Positions 27,485-36,326 of a DNA stretch of 64,000 bases are shown here, in pieces. Position numbers and translations under genes: made by a program. Each line of letters opens with the position of its first letter. Positions within the stretch are counted from its first letter, which is position 1. Source of the DNA: Bacillota bacterium (GTDB lineage: Bacteria; Bacillota; Clostridia; Lachnospirales; Lachnospiraceae). The DNA is taken from NCBI GenBank assembly GCA_023399055.1, contig JAEWQV010000005.1, forward strand, positions 62,001-126,000. The letters are read 5' to 3'. The notes beneath the pieces are model-generated. The model made no database searches. It was given only the letters and a program-made list of their open reading frames with translations, and was not told the DNA's origin.

Positions 27485-27544
27485 GTAATTGCAAAAACCT
27501 ATTTGTTGTTTCTAATCGACTACTTCTATCTGTTTTGCAACTAC
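27485..27544. terminator. Hairpin inside Tad locus
   Basis: GTAATTGCAAAA (27485-27496) pairs with TTTTGCAACTAC (27533-27544) at 11 of 12 positions. It lies upstream of the Cys-rich TadE gene and may limit read-through or protect transcript ends. Confidence 0.4.
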
Positions 27545-27553
27545 TACATTTTC

Positions 27554-27699
27554 TAGGATGGTCTAAGATGTCCATTCTCCTAATAGAACTTTTAAATATT
27601 TAGATAAGCAAATGACATCCTGGAGAGAGGTTTTATTTGATGTTAAAGATTTTTTAGATTTAATAATGAATAGACGAATGGACATCTTACACCATCCTA
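27554..27699. repeat. MITE-like element with 24-bp terminal inverted repeats
   Basis: Arms 27554-27577 and 27676-27699 (both beginning TAGGATGGT when read inward) match at 23 of 24 bases in opposite orientation. The 98 bp between them hold no gene. Similar sequence (TCCTAATAGAACTTTT and TCCTATTAGAATACTTTT) follows each arm. It splits the Tad locus in the 321-base gap between the DUF5702 and TadE genes. Confidence 0.6.
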
Positions 27700-27778
27700 T
27701 TAGAATACTTTTTAAAATACGATTAACTAAATATATGTACGAAATTACAATTAACTAAATCCATTACATAAATGCAAA

Positions 27779-30298
27779 TTAGTAGCTATGCGCCTTCTTG
27801 CAAGTAATTAAGTACCCTTGCTTAGCATTGTATTGTCTGGGTAGAAATGAAAATGATAGGAACTTACTATCAATACGAAAGGTAGCTTCTGTTTGAACTC
27901 CAAATAGACAATTACTTAATAAGAAATTATCGAGTTGATATCGAAGATTAATATTTTTCTGAATTAAGTCCATGGATCGGTAGGAGAGTAGATTACTATC
28001 CTTAGTTAATAAAAATACTTTTAAATAATCATTATAAGAAAATGTTAACGTGGAGCCCTCCTTCATATGGGATGCCTTTTGTAAAAGAAACTCACGATTA
28101 ATCAATGCGATTTCAAATAATTGTAGTTCAATCTTATTCTTAAGGACGGGAAGTTCTTTACCGGATAAGAGTGCTGCTGTATCAAGAAGTGCTTCCGCTA
28201 TTGCCCAAGCAAATAATAACATTAGTTGTACAATCCCGATTAGGATTGGAAGTCCAGTAAATCCTACTAAGGCAGCCGCCAAAAGTCTTGTCTCTGCTCT
28301 TTTTTCTTTGTCACTCAAAATCTTTCCAAAATCAAGTAATGCACGCACTAGTACAATTTTAGTAATAACAGCTGATAAGTTCTCTTGATCTGAAGCATCA
28401 CCTACAATCAAATACTCCTGTTCATATTGAAGAACTGATGGTTTTTGTAGGTTGCCATCTCCCTTCTTTACCTGATAACTCCCAAAATGTTCGGTTAAAT
28501 ACGCCAAATAAAGTAGCTTTTGTGCAGCCTGTTCCACTCCATTCATAAGTACATCGGGGATTGAAGTTGTAGAATTAAGATCCTCAAAAAAGTCTTCCTC
28601 TTGTGCATCCTTTGAATTTCTTAAAGCCTTATTCATAAGGCCTTGTAAGACCTCCAATTGGTTCTGTTCTTTCACATAGTCCTCCAGTTTGGACGGAAGT
28701 TGATCTGTTTCTGTTAATTCTGCTTCTGAAATTTTATCCGGATCTATCACAAAGCTAGTGATTCCAAGCTGCAACAGATCAGATACGACCTCCAAAATAT
28801 TCTCTGACTCTTTATGATTTAAAACTAGAGTTCTATAGTCTATGGTAAGATTTTCAATCTTATATTTTTCTAGCATTTGCTTTGCTGCCTGATAGGCATC
28901 TGCTGCCTCTATATAAGTCTTTACGTCAACCTCCTGCTTTGCTTGTTCCAATTGCTTCTCTGCAATGGTTAAACAATTAAGATTTTCCTGTAACCTGTTA
29001 TCCATTGCTGTAAAATCATAACCGTTATTATTTGTACTTTGATAAGCTTTTAAGTCCTCCAAACCCTCCAGCAAACCTTCAAATAGTTCGCTATTTAAGT
29101 TTTCCTGTTCTGTCATCAAGAGTTCTTCATACTCAAGTATGAAAGGCTCTGCCTTTTCAGATGTCTTTCGTATGTTGTCTATGGTCTTAATCGCTTCCTT
29201 GAGTAGAGGTTTGATTGTATTAACCAGTTCTGTCAGTTGCTTATAGTTTGTATAAATGCCCCTTAACAGCTCTTCCTTTTGATTATTTACAACGGATAGT
29301 TCTGCTTCTAGTGTTGCTACATCAGTCTCCATATTCTTAATTATTTCTTTGCATTCTTTAAGACTTTCAAGGACGTAGGCTGATTTATTCTCAATGTACT
29401 CTTGTCTTGCTTCTACCTTTCTTTCCTCCTCCAATTCTGCTAATTTAATTTGATATTCTCCTTGCAGTGTGGCTATTTGAGTTTCAAGTAAAGTAACCTG
29501 TGACAAGTTGTCTTCTATTAGCTGAAAGTAATCATTTGGATTGCAATAATAACTTTGTACTGCTCCAAACACCTCCGGGTGATTAATTCCTACATCCTCC
29601 ATAGTTAGCTCACCATAATAGATTTTTTTAACGAAATAGGCATCTACTTTTAACCCGCCTTTGCTATTTTGATCAATACCTTTATCATTGGTCCTTATTC
29701 CATCAAATAAACTCATTAATTTAAGAATTCCCTGATCTATTTTTACAAGCTCAGTCTCAGCCTTCTGTTTTTTCTCCATAATATAAGTGACCTTCTTGGG
29801 TTCTTCCAGTAAAGACAGCTTGTCTAAGAAGATTTCTGCCATATCACCAGCTGCCGCGTATTTTTCATAAGCTACTGCCTGATTCTTCATGATTTCACCA
29901 TTATATTCTACAAGGCTTACTAGTTCTGTTAGGTTCCTCTCTTCGGTGGATATCCCATATAACTCTGTTATACCACTAATATTAGAAATATCTTTATTGG
30001 GTGTAAAGGTAAAGGACATCGCCTCCTCTAAAGTTTGACCCATTTGTTCCTTGGCTTCTGTTCTGCTAACATTCCCTGTATAATAGCCAAACACATGATA
30101 CTCCTCCCATAAGGGTCCATAGTAATCAGCTAATACGGAATCCATTGCAGTTGCCAGGGCTCGCTCCGCAAATACCCTTGCGGTTGCAACTCTAGCTCCT
30201 TCAATAATAGTACACAACAAAGCGAGAACTAAGATTAAGATTAGACTTAAAAATACAGTTATTGATCCATTTGCCTTATTAGACTGCATTTTCTTCAT
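27779..30298 (-). CDS. Large TadG-like surface protein (DUF5702-like)
   Basis: An 839-residue protein whose start, ANGSITVFLSLILILVLALL, is the pseudopilin-like N-terminal helix of Tad-locus surface proteins, followed by EGARVATARVFAERALATAM. About 600 extracytoplasmic residues follow, rich in predicted coiled coil (residues 270-480), with a second hydrophobic stretch near 690-720. This architecture is annotated DUF5702 in Lachnospiraceae. It is likely a structural or anchoring component of the pilus. It is the last gene of the first Tad block before the inverted-repeat element. Confidence 0.8.
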   Translation of the reverse strand: MKKMQSNKANGSITVFLSLILILVLALLCTIIEGARVATARVFAERALATAMDSVLADYYGPLWEEYHVFGYYTGNVSRTEAKEQMGQTLEEAMSFTFTPNKDISNISGITELYGISTEERNLTELVSLVEYNGEIMKNQAVAYEKYAAAGDMAEIFLDKLSLLEEPKKVTYIMEKKQKAETELVKIDQGILKLMSLFDGIRTNDKGIDQNSKGGLKVDAYFVKKIYYGELTMEDVGINHPEVFGAVQSYYCNPNDYFQLIEDNLSQVTLLETQIATLQGEYQIKLAELEEERKVEARQEYIENKSAYVLESLKECKEIIKNMETDVATLEAELSVVNNQKEELLRGIYTNYKQLTELVNTIKPLLKEAIKTIDNIRKTSEKAEPFILEYEELLMTEQENLNSELFEGLLEGLEDLKAYQSTNNNGYDFTAMDNRLQENLNCLTIAEKQLEQAKQEVDVKTYIEAADAYQAAKQMLEKYKIENLTIDYRTLVLNHKESENILEVVSDLLQLGITSFVIDPDKISEAELTETDQLPSKLEDYVKEQNQLEVLQGLMNKALRNSKDAQEEDFFEDLNSTTSIPDVLMNGVEQAAQKLLYLAYLTEHFGSYQVKKGDGNLQKPSVLQYEQEYLIVGDASDQENLSAVITKIVLVRALLDFGKILSDKEKRAETRLLAAALVGFTGLPILIGIVQLMLLFAWAIAEALLDTAALLSGKELPVLKNKIELQLFEIALINREFLLQKASHMKEGSTLTFSYNDYLKVFLLTKDSNLLSYRSMDLIQKNINLRYQLDNFLLSNCLFGVQTEATFRIDSKFLSFSFLPRQYNAKQGYLITCKKAHSY

Positions 30299-30300
30299 CC

Positions 30301-30525
30301 TTAACTAATTGTAATTCCGGAACTTAAATTATCAGAATTGTCATTAATAGAATCAAAAGCTCCTTGCAGAATATTCTGTATCTGGTCCCGGAAGATAAGA
30401 ACAAGACCAATAATTATTACTAAAATTAAGATGATCTCAATAACACCAATTCCATTTAACTGTTTTGTTCGTAGCTGCTTGGCAGCTTTATTGCTGCATT
30501 GTTTAAGTACATATACTATTTTCAT
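30301..30525 (-). CDS. Flp-type (type IVb) pilin
   Basis: A 74-residue prepilin. A positively charged leader of about 25 residues is followed by the cleavage site NG-IGVIEIILILVIIIG: cutting after Gly25 puts Glu30 at mature position 5, as in Flp pilins. The mature protein of about 49 residues is a single hydrophobic helix with a short Ser/Asn/Asp-rich tail (DSINDNSDNLSSG). It lies between the platform genes and the large TadG-like gene and should be the major fibre subunit. The Tyr that usually follows Glu5 is replaced by Ile. Confidence 0.85.
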   Translation of the reverse strand: MKIVYVLKQCSNKAAKQLRTKQLNGIGVIEIILILVIIIGLVLIFRDQIQNILQGAFDSINDNSDNLSSGITIS

Positions 30526-30543
30526 ACTTTCATTTCTCCTTTT

Positions 30544-32055
30544 TTATATGTGAAAGCTCATAAAAGCAGGTATCATAATAATTAAAAAGACCAGTATTAG
30601 TAATAACATCATAGGAATTAATAGCTTTGTTCCAGCCTCTTCCCCTCGCTTCCTAGCTAATTCCATTCTATCTTCAAAAGCCTCTCTGGCTTCACTTATT
30701 AATAATTGTGAGAACCCTTTGTTTCCCTTTTTTGAATTTTGAATAATCAATGCCGTGAACTTCATATAAGATATTAATCCAACTCTTCTTCCAAACTGTT
30801 CATAGATGATACTCTCTGTTTTACCAAGTTTCAGTTCATGTGTTAATATCAGTATCTCTTCAAAAGCATACCTTTTTTTAAAGCCTTTCATCTGTCGTCT
30901 GACTTCATATTCGTCTGCAATTCTTTGAAAGGCTTGTCTTATAGACATCCCTGCATTTATTAAAAGAGTAAATTTATTCACTATTTCAGGATAGTCCAGC
31001 TGCAATTGCTCCTTTCTACGCTTATACTGCTTTTCCAGTTCCTTTGATTCCAAGTACCAGACAAATATAGCGAAAAGTACTCCCAAAAATATAAACTGCT
31101 GAACACTTGAGTTTCTTATCTCTTCCCAATGCAAGTTATATTCGTTCAATTTAGTTGGCAACTTTAAATACTTGCTGGTTGCTGAATCCTCTGCATAAGA
31201 AAGTACTTCGTCTTTCAGGTTTTGTGATAGTACTTCGTCTTCACTAATTTTTGGCGGTAAAAGCGTAAAGAAAAGCTGCCTTTGAAACTTCTCCTTCTCA
31301 TAATGGAATATCACAGTTACCAGTGTAGTTACACCCTCCTCTGCTATCTGCTCATTTCTTATACTTCCATCTGCACGAATTAACTTATAATCCTGTGGTA
31401 TCCATTCCACCGTAATACTGCTATCTGGTATATTCGTTATAAAGTTTAAATCTTCGTATATCTCTTCACTGGAATTGTTATTTCCCAAAACTTGTTTTTC
31501 AAGATATTTAATTGCCTTTTCGAATAACTGCTGCGTTTGTCCTGAGGTGTATTTTCTTTCGTCTACATTAAGTTCCACGTCAATGCTATTACTGTTATTC
31601 CCAACATTATCATCTGTACCAGTCTTATCCTCCTCTGAAATCTTAACTTTTAAGGATACCTTGTTCTCTCCTTCCCCATAATCTGGTCTAAGGATAGAGT
31701 TCCCCTCTATAAGAATATTCTTACCAACCTCTGACCCATACGCTAACAACGACAATCCATTAAATAGTACAAAAACAAGGATAGCCTTTGAGAATCTGCT
31801 ACACCAATACAGTTTTTCCAATAGTTCTGGCTTGTCCGTATAATATAAAGCTTTCAAACTATCTGTTACCTTGGTTCTCTTTCTAAGAAATGAATAGAGC
31901 CTTGCCTTGACTGAAATCCAATCTACCATCGGGTAGATTAAATATAGCTTATGTTCACTTTTATCTATAACCTGTCTCCACTCCTGTAATTTTCTTAATC
32001 CTATAACTATTCCAAGAAGAAACAATAATATTATTATGATTGGGATGCACCACAT
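30544..32055 (-). CDS. tadC: TadC-type platform protein with large inserted domain
   Basis: A 503-residue protein. The C-terminal half is a type II secretion F domain (FTLLINAGMSIRQAFQRIAD) ending in a membrane helix, with a second helix near 317-333. The N-terminal half has membrane segments at about 3-20 and 88-108 that flank, with 317-333, an extracytoplasmic region of about 200 residues (115-315) not found in standard TadC proteins of about 300 residues. It should form the inner-membrane platform with TadB. The extra domain may contact wall, pilin or lipoproteins; its fold is not recognised. Confidence 0.85.
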   Translation of the reverse strand: MWCIPIIIILLFLLGIVIGLRKLQEWRQVIDKSEHKLYLIYPMVDWISVKARLYSFLRKRTKVTDSLKALYYTDKPELLEKLYWCSRFSKAILVFVLFNGLSLLAYGSEVGKNILIEGNSILRPDYGEGENKVSLKVKISEEDKTGTDDNVGNNSNSIDVELNVDERKYTSGQTQQLFEKAIKYLEKQVLGNNNSSEEIYEDLNFITNIPDSSITVEWIPQDYKLIRADGSIRNEQIAEEGVTTLVTVIFHYEKEKFQRQLFFTLLPPKISEDEVLSQNLKDEVLSYAEDSATSKYLKLPTKLNEYNLHWEEIRNSSVQQFIFLGVLFAIFVWYLESKELEKQYKRRKEQLQLDYPEIVNKFTLLINAGMSIRQAFQRIADEYEVRRQMKGFKKRYAFEEILILTHELKLGKTESIIYEQFGRRVGLISYMKFTALIIQNSKKGNKGFSQLLISEAREAFEDRMELARKRGEEAGTKLLIPMMLLLILVFLIIMIPAFMSFHI

Positions 32056-32070
32056 AGTTTGGCCTTCTCC

Positions 32071-32958
32071 TTATACTTCAATTGCAACGATTTTATCAAT
32101 GATTAGCAGCGATGCGAAATATATTCCTATAAATATTGTCATTAGTAAATTACCCTTTAGATTATGATAAAGTGGATCCAGAAAACCTGGAGAAGATACC
32201 GTAAGATAAATAAGAATTACCAGCGGAATTGCCTTCATTATATTTGCTTCCAAACGCTTTGAGGCGATTAGGATACGAATTTCACGATTAACTTCAATTT
32301 TATTATTGATTATATTACTTGTGCTTTTTATAATACTGATTAAGTCACCACCTGTTCGTTTTGCCGTGCAAAAAACTTCACTAAAGCTATAGATGTCTTC
32401 TACTCCACTGCGTTCGCTAAAATTAATCAATGCTTTTTCAACGGTAATGTTCATATTAATCTGATTAATTATGTACTGAATTTCATTTAAAATCTCTGCA
32501 TTTTCCGGATACAGTTGTCTCAAATCCTTGTAAGCCTCTTCAAAAGCATGCTCAACCGCATACCCTGCCTCTAAAGCAGCTGATAACGCTAACAATGCGT
32601 CTCTAAACTCAAGATTTAGTCTCCATTTCTTTTCCTGATATACTTTCTTTTGTTTCCTATTGTTATAGAAATAAATGATTGGAGTTAATAATAGAATGCC
32701 CATTAGGCTTCGATAGAATAATAGTCCAAACAGTGAAGCTATAAGACCTCCCTGTAAGAGATAGATAAATGAGAATTTTTTAGATATAGCCGAATCTATA
32801 TTTTTAGTATTATATATATTAACCTTTTTAGAGGATGTTAAGGTTAGACCTTTTAATTCCTCTAATTTTAACGTTTTAGAAGTGATCGACTTAAAATTTT
32901 TAAAGAATCTTAATATTCGTTCTTTAGGGATTTTTAATTTAATCTCTTTCCTACTCAT
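32071..32958 (-). CDS. tadB: TadB-type platform protein
   Basis: About 295 residues, with two N-terminal membrane helices, a central type II secretion F domain (FRDALLALSAALEAGYAVEH and FCTAKRTGGDLISII) and two C-terminal helices. I chose the ATG at 32958, which overlaps the CpaF stop in an ATGA arrangement; an upstream ATG 13 codons earlier would overlap more and has a poor binding site. It pairs with TadC and the ATPase in pilus assembly. Confidence 0.85.
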   Translation of the reverse strand: MSRKEIKLKIPKERILRFFKNFKSITSKTLKLEELKGLTLTSSKKVNIYNTKNIDSAISKKFSFIYLLQGGLIASLFGLLFYRSLMGILLLTPIIYFYNNRKQKKVYQEKKWRLNLEFRDALLALSAALEAGYAVEHAFEEAYKDLRQLYPENAEILNEIQYIINQINMNITVEKALINFSERSGVEDIYSFSEVFCTAKRTGGDLISIIKSTSNIINNKIEVNREIRILIASKRLEANIMKAIPLVILIYLTVSSPGFLDPLYHNLKGNLLMTIFIGIYFASLLIIDKIVAIEV

Positions 32959-34166
32959 ATGGAGTAGCCTGCTCTCAATAGTTTTTCTGTGTTCCATAGC
33001 TCGTTGACTTTAAGTAGTTTGCCTTTTATCCTTCCATCAGCTTCACCCTTTTCTTCAAACTGATAAAGTATATTGAGTGGTATTTCTCCTTCCTTACAAT
33101 CCATTACTTCCGCAACCTCAAGAACTCTTCGTGAGCGGTCCCTTAATCTGCCTAGATGTACAATAATATCTATTGCAGATGCTATCTGTTTCCTAACTGC
33201 AAGTAATGGAATATCACTACCCAGAAGCACCAATGTCTCAAGTCTGCTTAGCATTTCTTTCGACGAATTTGCATGTGCTGTGGTTAGCGAACCATCATGC
33301 CCAGTATTTAGAGCTTGTAGCATATCAATAGCTGCTTCATTACGAACCTCACCAACGATAATTCGAGAAGGCCGCATTCTGAGGGAAGTTTTAATTAACT
33401 CACGTATTGTGATTTCGTTACTTCCCTCCGAGTTCGCGTTCCTTACCTCCATCCGGACAAGATTTGGGATATTACGAATCTGAAGCTCTGCCGAGTCTTC
33501 GATTGTAATAATTCTTTCGGTGGAGGGGATGTAATTAGAAAGAACATTTAGAAATGTTGTTTTACCAGAACCAGTACCACCGCTAATTAATATATTATAT
33601 CCTGCGATTACCAGAGTTTTAAGATAATCTGCAACCTCCAAAGATATTGCTTCCAGCTCAATCAATCGTTCCATTGTAATTGGTTTATAGGGAAATTTTC
33701 TGATTGTAAGAGTTGGACCTTCCATAGATATTGGGGAGAGAACAATATTGACACGAGAGCCATCGGATAATCTGGCATCAACAATTGGACTTGATTCATT
33801 AATAATACGGTTACAATGCGACACAATTTGCTGAATCACGTCCTCAAGCTTTTGCTGTGATTCAAAGGTTTTATCACTCGAATAAATAGCCCCTTGCTTC
33901 TCAATAAAAATATTCTTTGGACCATTCACCATGATTTCTGTAATTTCTGGATCGTCAATTAAGTCCTGTAAAACATCTAACTTTCTAATAGAATTAAATA
34001 TATCCCTTTTCAATTGCTGTTTATATGGGATACTTATGTATTCTTCTTTGGAGTAGCGAAGAAGGGTATGGTCGATTCTTTCATAAATCTCTTCTTCTGA
34101 GGTTTCTCTATGTAAATCTATTTCTTCCAGTACTTTTTCTCTTAAGAACTCCTTTAGACCGTCCAC
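32955..34166 (-). CDS. tadA: TadA/CpaF-type secretion ATPase
   Basis: A hexameric type II/IV secretion ATPase of about 403 residues. Walker A is ISGGTGSGKTTFLNVL, the Asp box TIEDSAELQI, Walker B RIIVGEVRNEAA and the His box TGHDGSLTTAHANSS. It powers pilin insertion through the TadB/TadC platform from the cytoplasm. The GTG at 34166 is preferred as start because a G7 run sits 5 bases before it; an ATG at 34211 would overlap the previous gene and has no binding site. If the G-run length varies, translation could vary too. Confidence 0.92.
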   Translation of the reverse strand: MDGLKEFLREKVLEEIDLHRETSEEEIYERIDHTLLRYSKEEYISIPYKQQLKRDIFNSIRKLDVLQDLIDDPEITEIMVNGPKNIFIEKQGAIYSSDKTFESQQKLEDVIQQIVSHCNRIINESSPIVDARLSDGSRVNIVLSPISMEGPTLTIRKFPYKPITMERLIELEAISLEVADYLKTLVIAGYNILISGGTGSGKTTFLNVLSNYIPSTERIITIEDSAELQIRNIPNLVRMEVRNANSEGSNEITIRELIKTSLRMRPSRIIVGEVRNEAAIDMLQALNTGHDGSLTTAHANSSKEMLSRLETLVLLGSDIPLLAVRKQIASAIDIIVHLGRLRDRSRRVLEVAEVMDCKEGEIPLNILYQFEEKGEADGRIKGKLLKVNELWNTEKLLRAGYSI

Positions 34167-34179
34167 TCTATCCCCCCCA

Positions 34180-35178
34180 TCAGAAGTATTCTGCGAGTTT
34201 TTCCTTCGCATAGTTATAGGTTTCAGTTTGTGACAACTCGGATATGTTAAGTCCTAACTTAGTTAGAGCCTTATCTCCCTTTAACAATGGCCTTTCTAAG
34301 GAATTTAAGTTATTCCTACTATACAATAACATCTGATTAATAAATGCTTCCTGCTCCGTCTTCCTAATGAAATTAACTTCTTCGGGGAAAACAACTTTGT
34401 CACTTTGATTAATAATTTCAAAGATGGCTTCACAATATCCAGATAAATAGAAGATTACATTATCATAATCAAAGTTATTCTTTAGCTCCTCCAACCAGCG
34501 TTGTACATCATTTCGGTTCAAAGAGATAAGGTCCATCCCGTGAGTAAGTCCGGATAAATACGTTAATTTACCGGTATATTGTTCCAATTCCTTAGTCTTA
34601 CTCAAAATGTTGTGATTTTCTTTTAAATAGTAAATAAATTCAGAGAGTGCATTTTCCGAAGCTTGGGGAATCTCTATTAGAGGTACCGGTAACAGCTCCA
34701 ATAAAACTAGCAGAACTTTCCGATGTTCCGAAAGAAGAAGGCTACTTGACCAAGCATAGGCCAAAGCTTCAGCACTTGGAGTTAAACTAAGAATACTAAT
34801 AACTCGAACTTTTTCCGCAGGTATGATTGTTCTGGACTCATTTTTTTTCTTACTATAGTCTAGGAAAAGTTCCTCAATCACCTTGTTAACAGACTGATAT
34901 TTAAAAATGCTGGTAACTTCTGTGATTAATACGTTTATGTTTGATTGATGTACTAACCTATAAATGTGCTTTATCTTTTCCTTCGGCAGATTATCTAAAG
35001 AAACATCTTCATCCGCTAATAAAAGCTCAATCTCTTGTGTACTTAAGTACTCTTCAAGACTTTCTTTTTTAGTAAAAAGTAAGAATTCAAACATATATTC
35101 CTTCTTCTTTTTATAGTACTCCATAAAACGTGTTGCATAAAAAAGGTCAGAATCATAGAGGGCAAATATTTGTTCCAC
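34180..35178 (-). CDS. TadZ/CpaE-like protein with degenerate P-loop
   Basis: A 332-residue protein at the head of the Tad operon. Residues 1-110 look like an atypical receiver domain, as in TadZ/CpaE. The second half resembles a MinD/ParA fold, but where the deviant Walker A (KGGxGKT) is expected it reads ISILSLTPSAEALAYAWSS, with no Lys and no Gly-rich loop, so ATP binding is unlikely. It starts with GTG; AGGAGG lies 8 bases upstream. TadZ proteins place the Tad machine at a cell site. This one may have become a non-hydrolysing scaffold. Confidence 0.7.
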   Translation of the reverse strand: MEQIFALYDSDLFYATRFMEYYKKKKEYMFEFLLFTKKESLEEYLSTQEIELLLADEDVSLDNLPKEKIKHIYRLVHQSNINVLITEVTSIFKYQSVNKVIEELFLDYSKKKNESRTIIPAEKVRVISILSLTPSAEALAYAWSSSLLLSEHRKVLLVLLELLPVPLIEIPQASENALSEFIYYLKENHNILSKTKELEQYTGKLTYLSGLTHGMDLISLNRNDVQRWLEELKNNFDYDNVIFYLSGYCEAIFEIINQSDKVVFPEEVNFIRKTEQEAFINQMLLYSRNNLNSLERPLLKGDKALTKLGLNISELSQTETYNYAKEKLAEYF

Positions 35179-35308
35179 TTAGGAATCCTCCTGATCATGT
35201 TAATCTACTGGGGAATTATCACCGAAATCATGAATAATAATTGAAGCTCCTGCTCATAGAACAGGTAAGAAAAATAGAATTGAATCAACTGATTTTTAAC
35301 ATGTAAAT

Positions 35309-35337
35309 ATATTACAATGATTAGCGTTTATTGTCAA
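35309..35337 (-). promoter_or_regulatory. Promoter of the Tad operon
   Basis: On the minus strand TTGACA (35337-35332), a 17-bp spacer and TAATAT (35314-35309) give a strong sigma-A-like promoter about 125 bp upstream of the TadZ-like start. The 334-base gap (35179-35512) otherwise holds only this leader and the hypB terminator. Confidence 0.6.
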
Positions 35338-35444
35338 TCCTTGTAACTGGAAATTTTTATCTTTCGTGCTTTTACACAATATTTTGTATATAGATTGATA
35401 ATATTGCACAATAGAAAGTATATTTATAAACTTAATTCATAGAA

Positions 35445-35472
35445 AACCCTTCAAAATCAAATTTGAAGGGTT
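35445..35472 (-). terminator. Terminator after hypB
   Basis: AACCCTTCAAA and TTTGAAGGGTT form a perfect 11-bp stem with a 6-nt loop, followed on the minus strand by TTTTCT. Confidence 0.75.
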
Positions 35473-35512
35473 ACTATAATTTCAATTATTAATATGATCT
35501 TATTACTATCCT

Positions 35513-36181
35513 TTAACTATTCCACTCCGCAACTTCCTTACGTAGCCAGTTGCACCAATCCTCAATGCCCTGGCCATTTCTGCCTGAAATCTCAAAGATT
35601 GCAACATCCGGGTTTAGTTTGTATACTCGTTCCTTAACCGCCTCAACATCAAACTCAAAGTAATCCAGACAGTCAATTTTATTAATTAAAACAGCATCTA
35701 CATTTGAAAACATCAAAGGATACTTTAGTGGCTTATCATCTCCTTCAGGCACACTTAATATCATTGCACTTTTGGAAGCACCTGTATCGAACTCCGCAGG
35801 ACATACAAGATTTCCCACGTTTTCAAGTACTACCAAATCGTAGTTTTCTGACCCAAGAGCTTCTAGTCCCTGCCTCGTCATACCAGCATCCAGATGACAC
35901 ATACCTCCCGTATGAACCTGAATAGCCGGGATCTCTGCTTCTAACATTCTTTCTGCATCTACTGCTGAATCTATATCAGCCTCCATGACACCAATCTTAA
36001 TTTCCTCTTTCATCCTTGTAAGAGTATTAATCAGTGTGGTAGTTTTACCTGCTCCAGGTGATGACATAAGGTTTAACAAAAAGGTTTTCTTCTCTTTCAG
36101 TTCCTGTCTTAATTTATTCGCTTCCAAATCATTGTCCGCATAGACACTTTCTTTAATTGTAATAATCTTTAATTGCTCCAT
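35513..36181 (-). CDS. hypB: HypB, GTPase for nickel insertion
   Basis: A SIMIBI-class GTPase of about 222 residues that helps deliver Ni(II) to metalloenzymes. It has the P-loop LMSSPGAGKTTTLINTL, the metal-site motif TGGMCHLDAGM, the switch region DLVVLENVGNLVCP, and the guanine-specificity segment INKIDCLD. There is no N-terminal His-rich stretch, so it is not a nickel store. I placed the start at the ATG at 36181 because GGAG lies 7 bases upstream. It lies at the end of the minus-strand transcript of the membrane-protein gene. hypA is 5 kb away, and no hydrogenase or hypC-F gene is visible. Confidence 0.93.
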   Translation of the reverse strand: MEQLKIITIKESVYADNDLEANKLRQELKEKKTFLLNLMSSPGAGKTTTLINTLTRMKEEIKIGVMEADIDSAVDAERMLEAEIPAIQVHTGGMCHLDAGMTRQGLEALGSENYDLVVLENVGNLVCPAEFDTGASKSAMILSVPEGDDKPLKYPLMFSNVDAVLINKIDCLDYFEFDVEAVKERVYKLNPDVAIFEISGRNGQGIEDWCNWLRKEVAEWNS

Positions 36182-36273
36182 ACCAATCTCCAATCTAAAT
36201 AATATTGTAATATGAGACTTAACGTTAATTAACAGAGTTTTTTAACATTTATACTTAGCCTCTTTTTTTGTAA

Positions 36274-36316
36274 AAGGGTCATCGCAAACAAAACCTATTT
36301 ATTTGCAACAACCCTT
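36274..36316 (-). terminator. Hairpin after the membrane-protein gene
   Basis: An interrupted 15-bp stem (36274-36288 with 36302-36316, two mismatches) is followed on the minus strand by TTTTAC. It may partly end transcription before hypB. Confidence 0.5.
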
Positions 36317-36326
36317 ATATGTATTA

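Noticed and set aside
33073..33483. 136-residue plus-strand frame opposite the Tad ATPase
   Set aside because: It lies entirely within a well-supported gene on the other strand and has no binding site or known motif.
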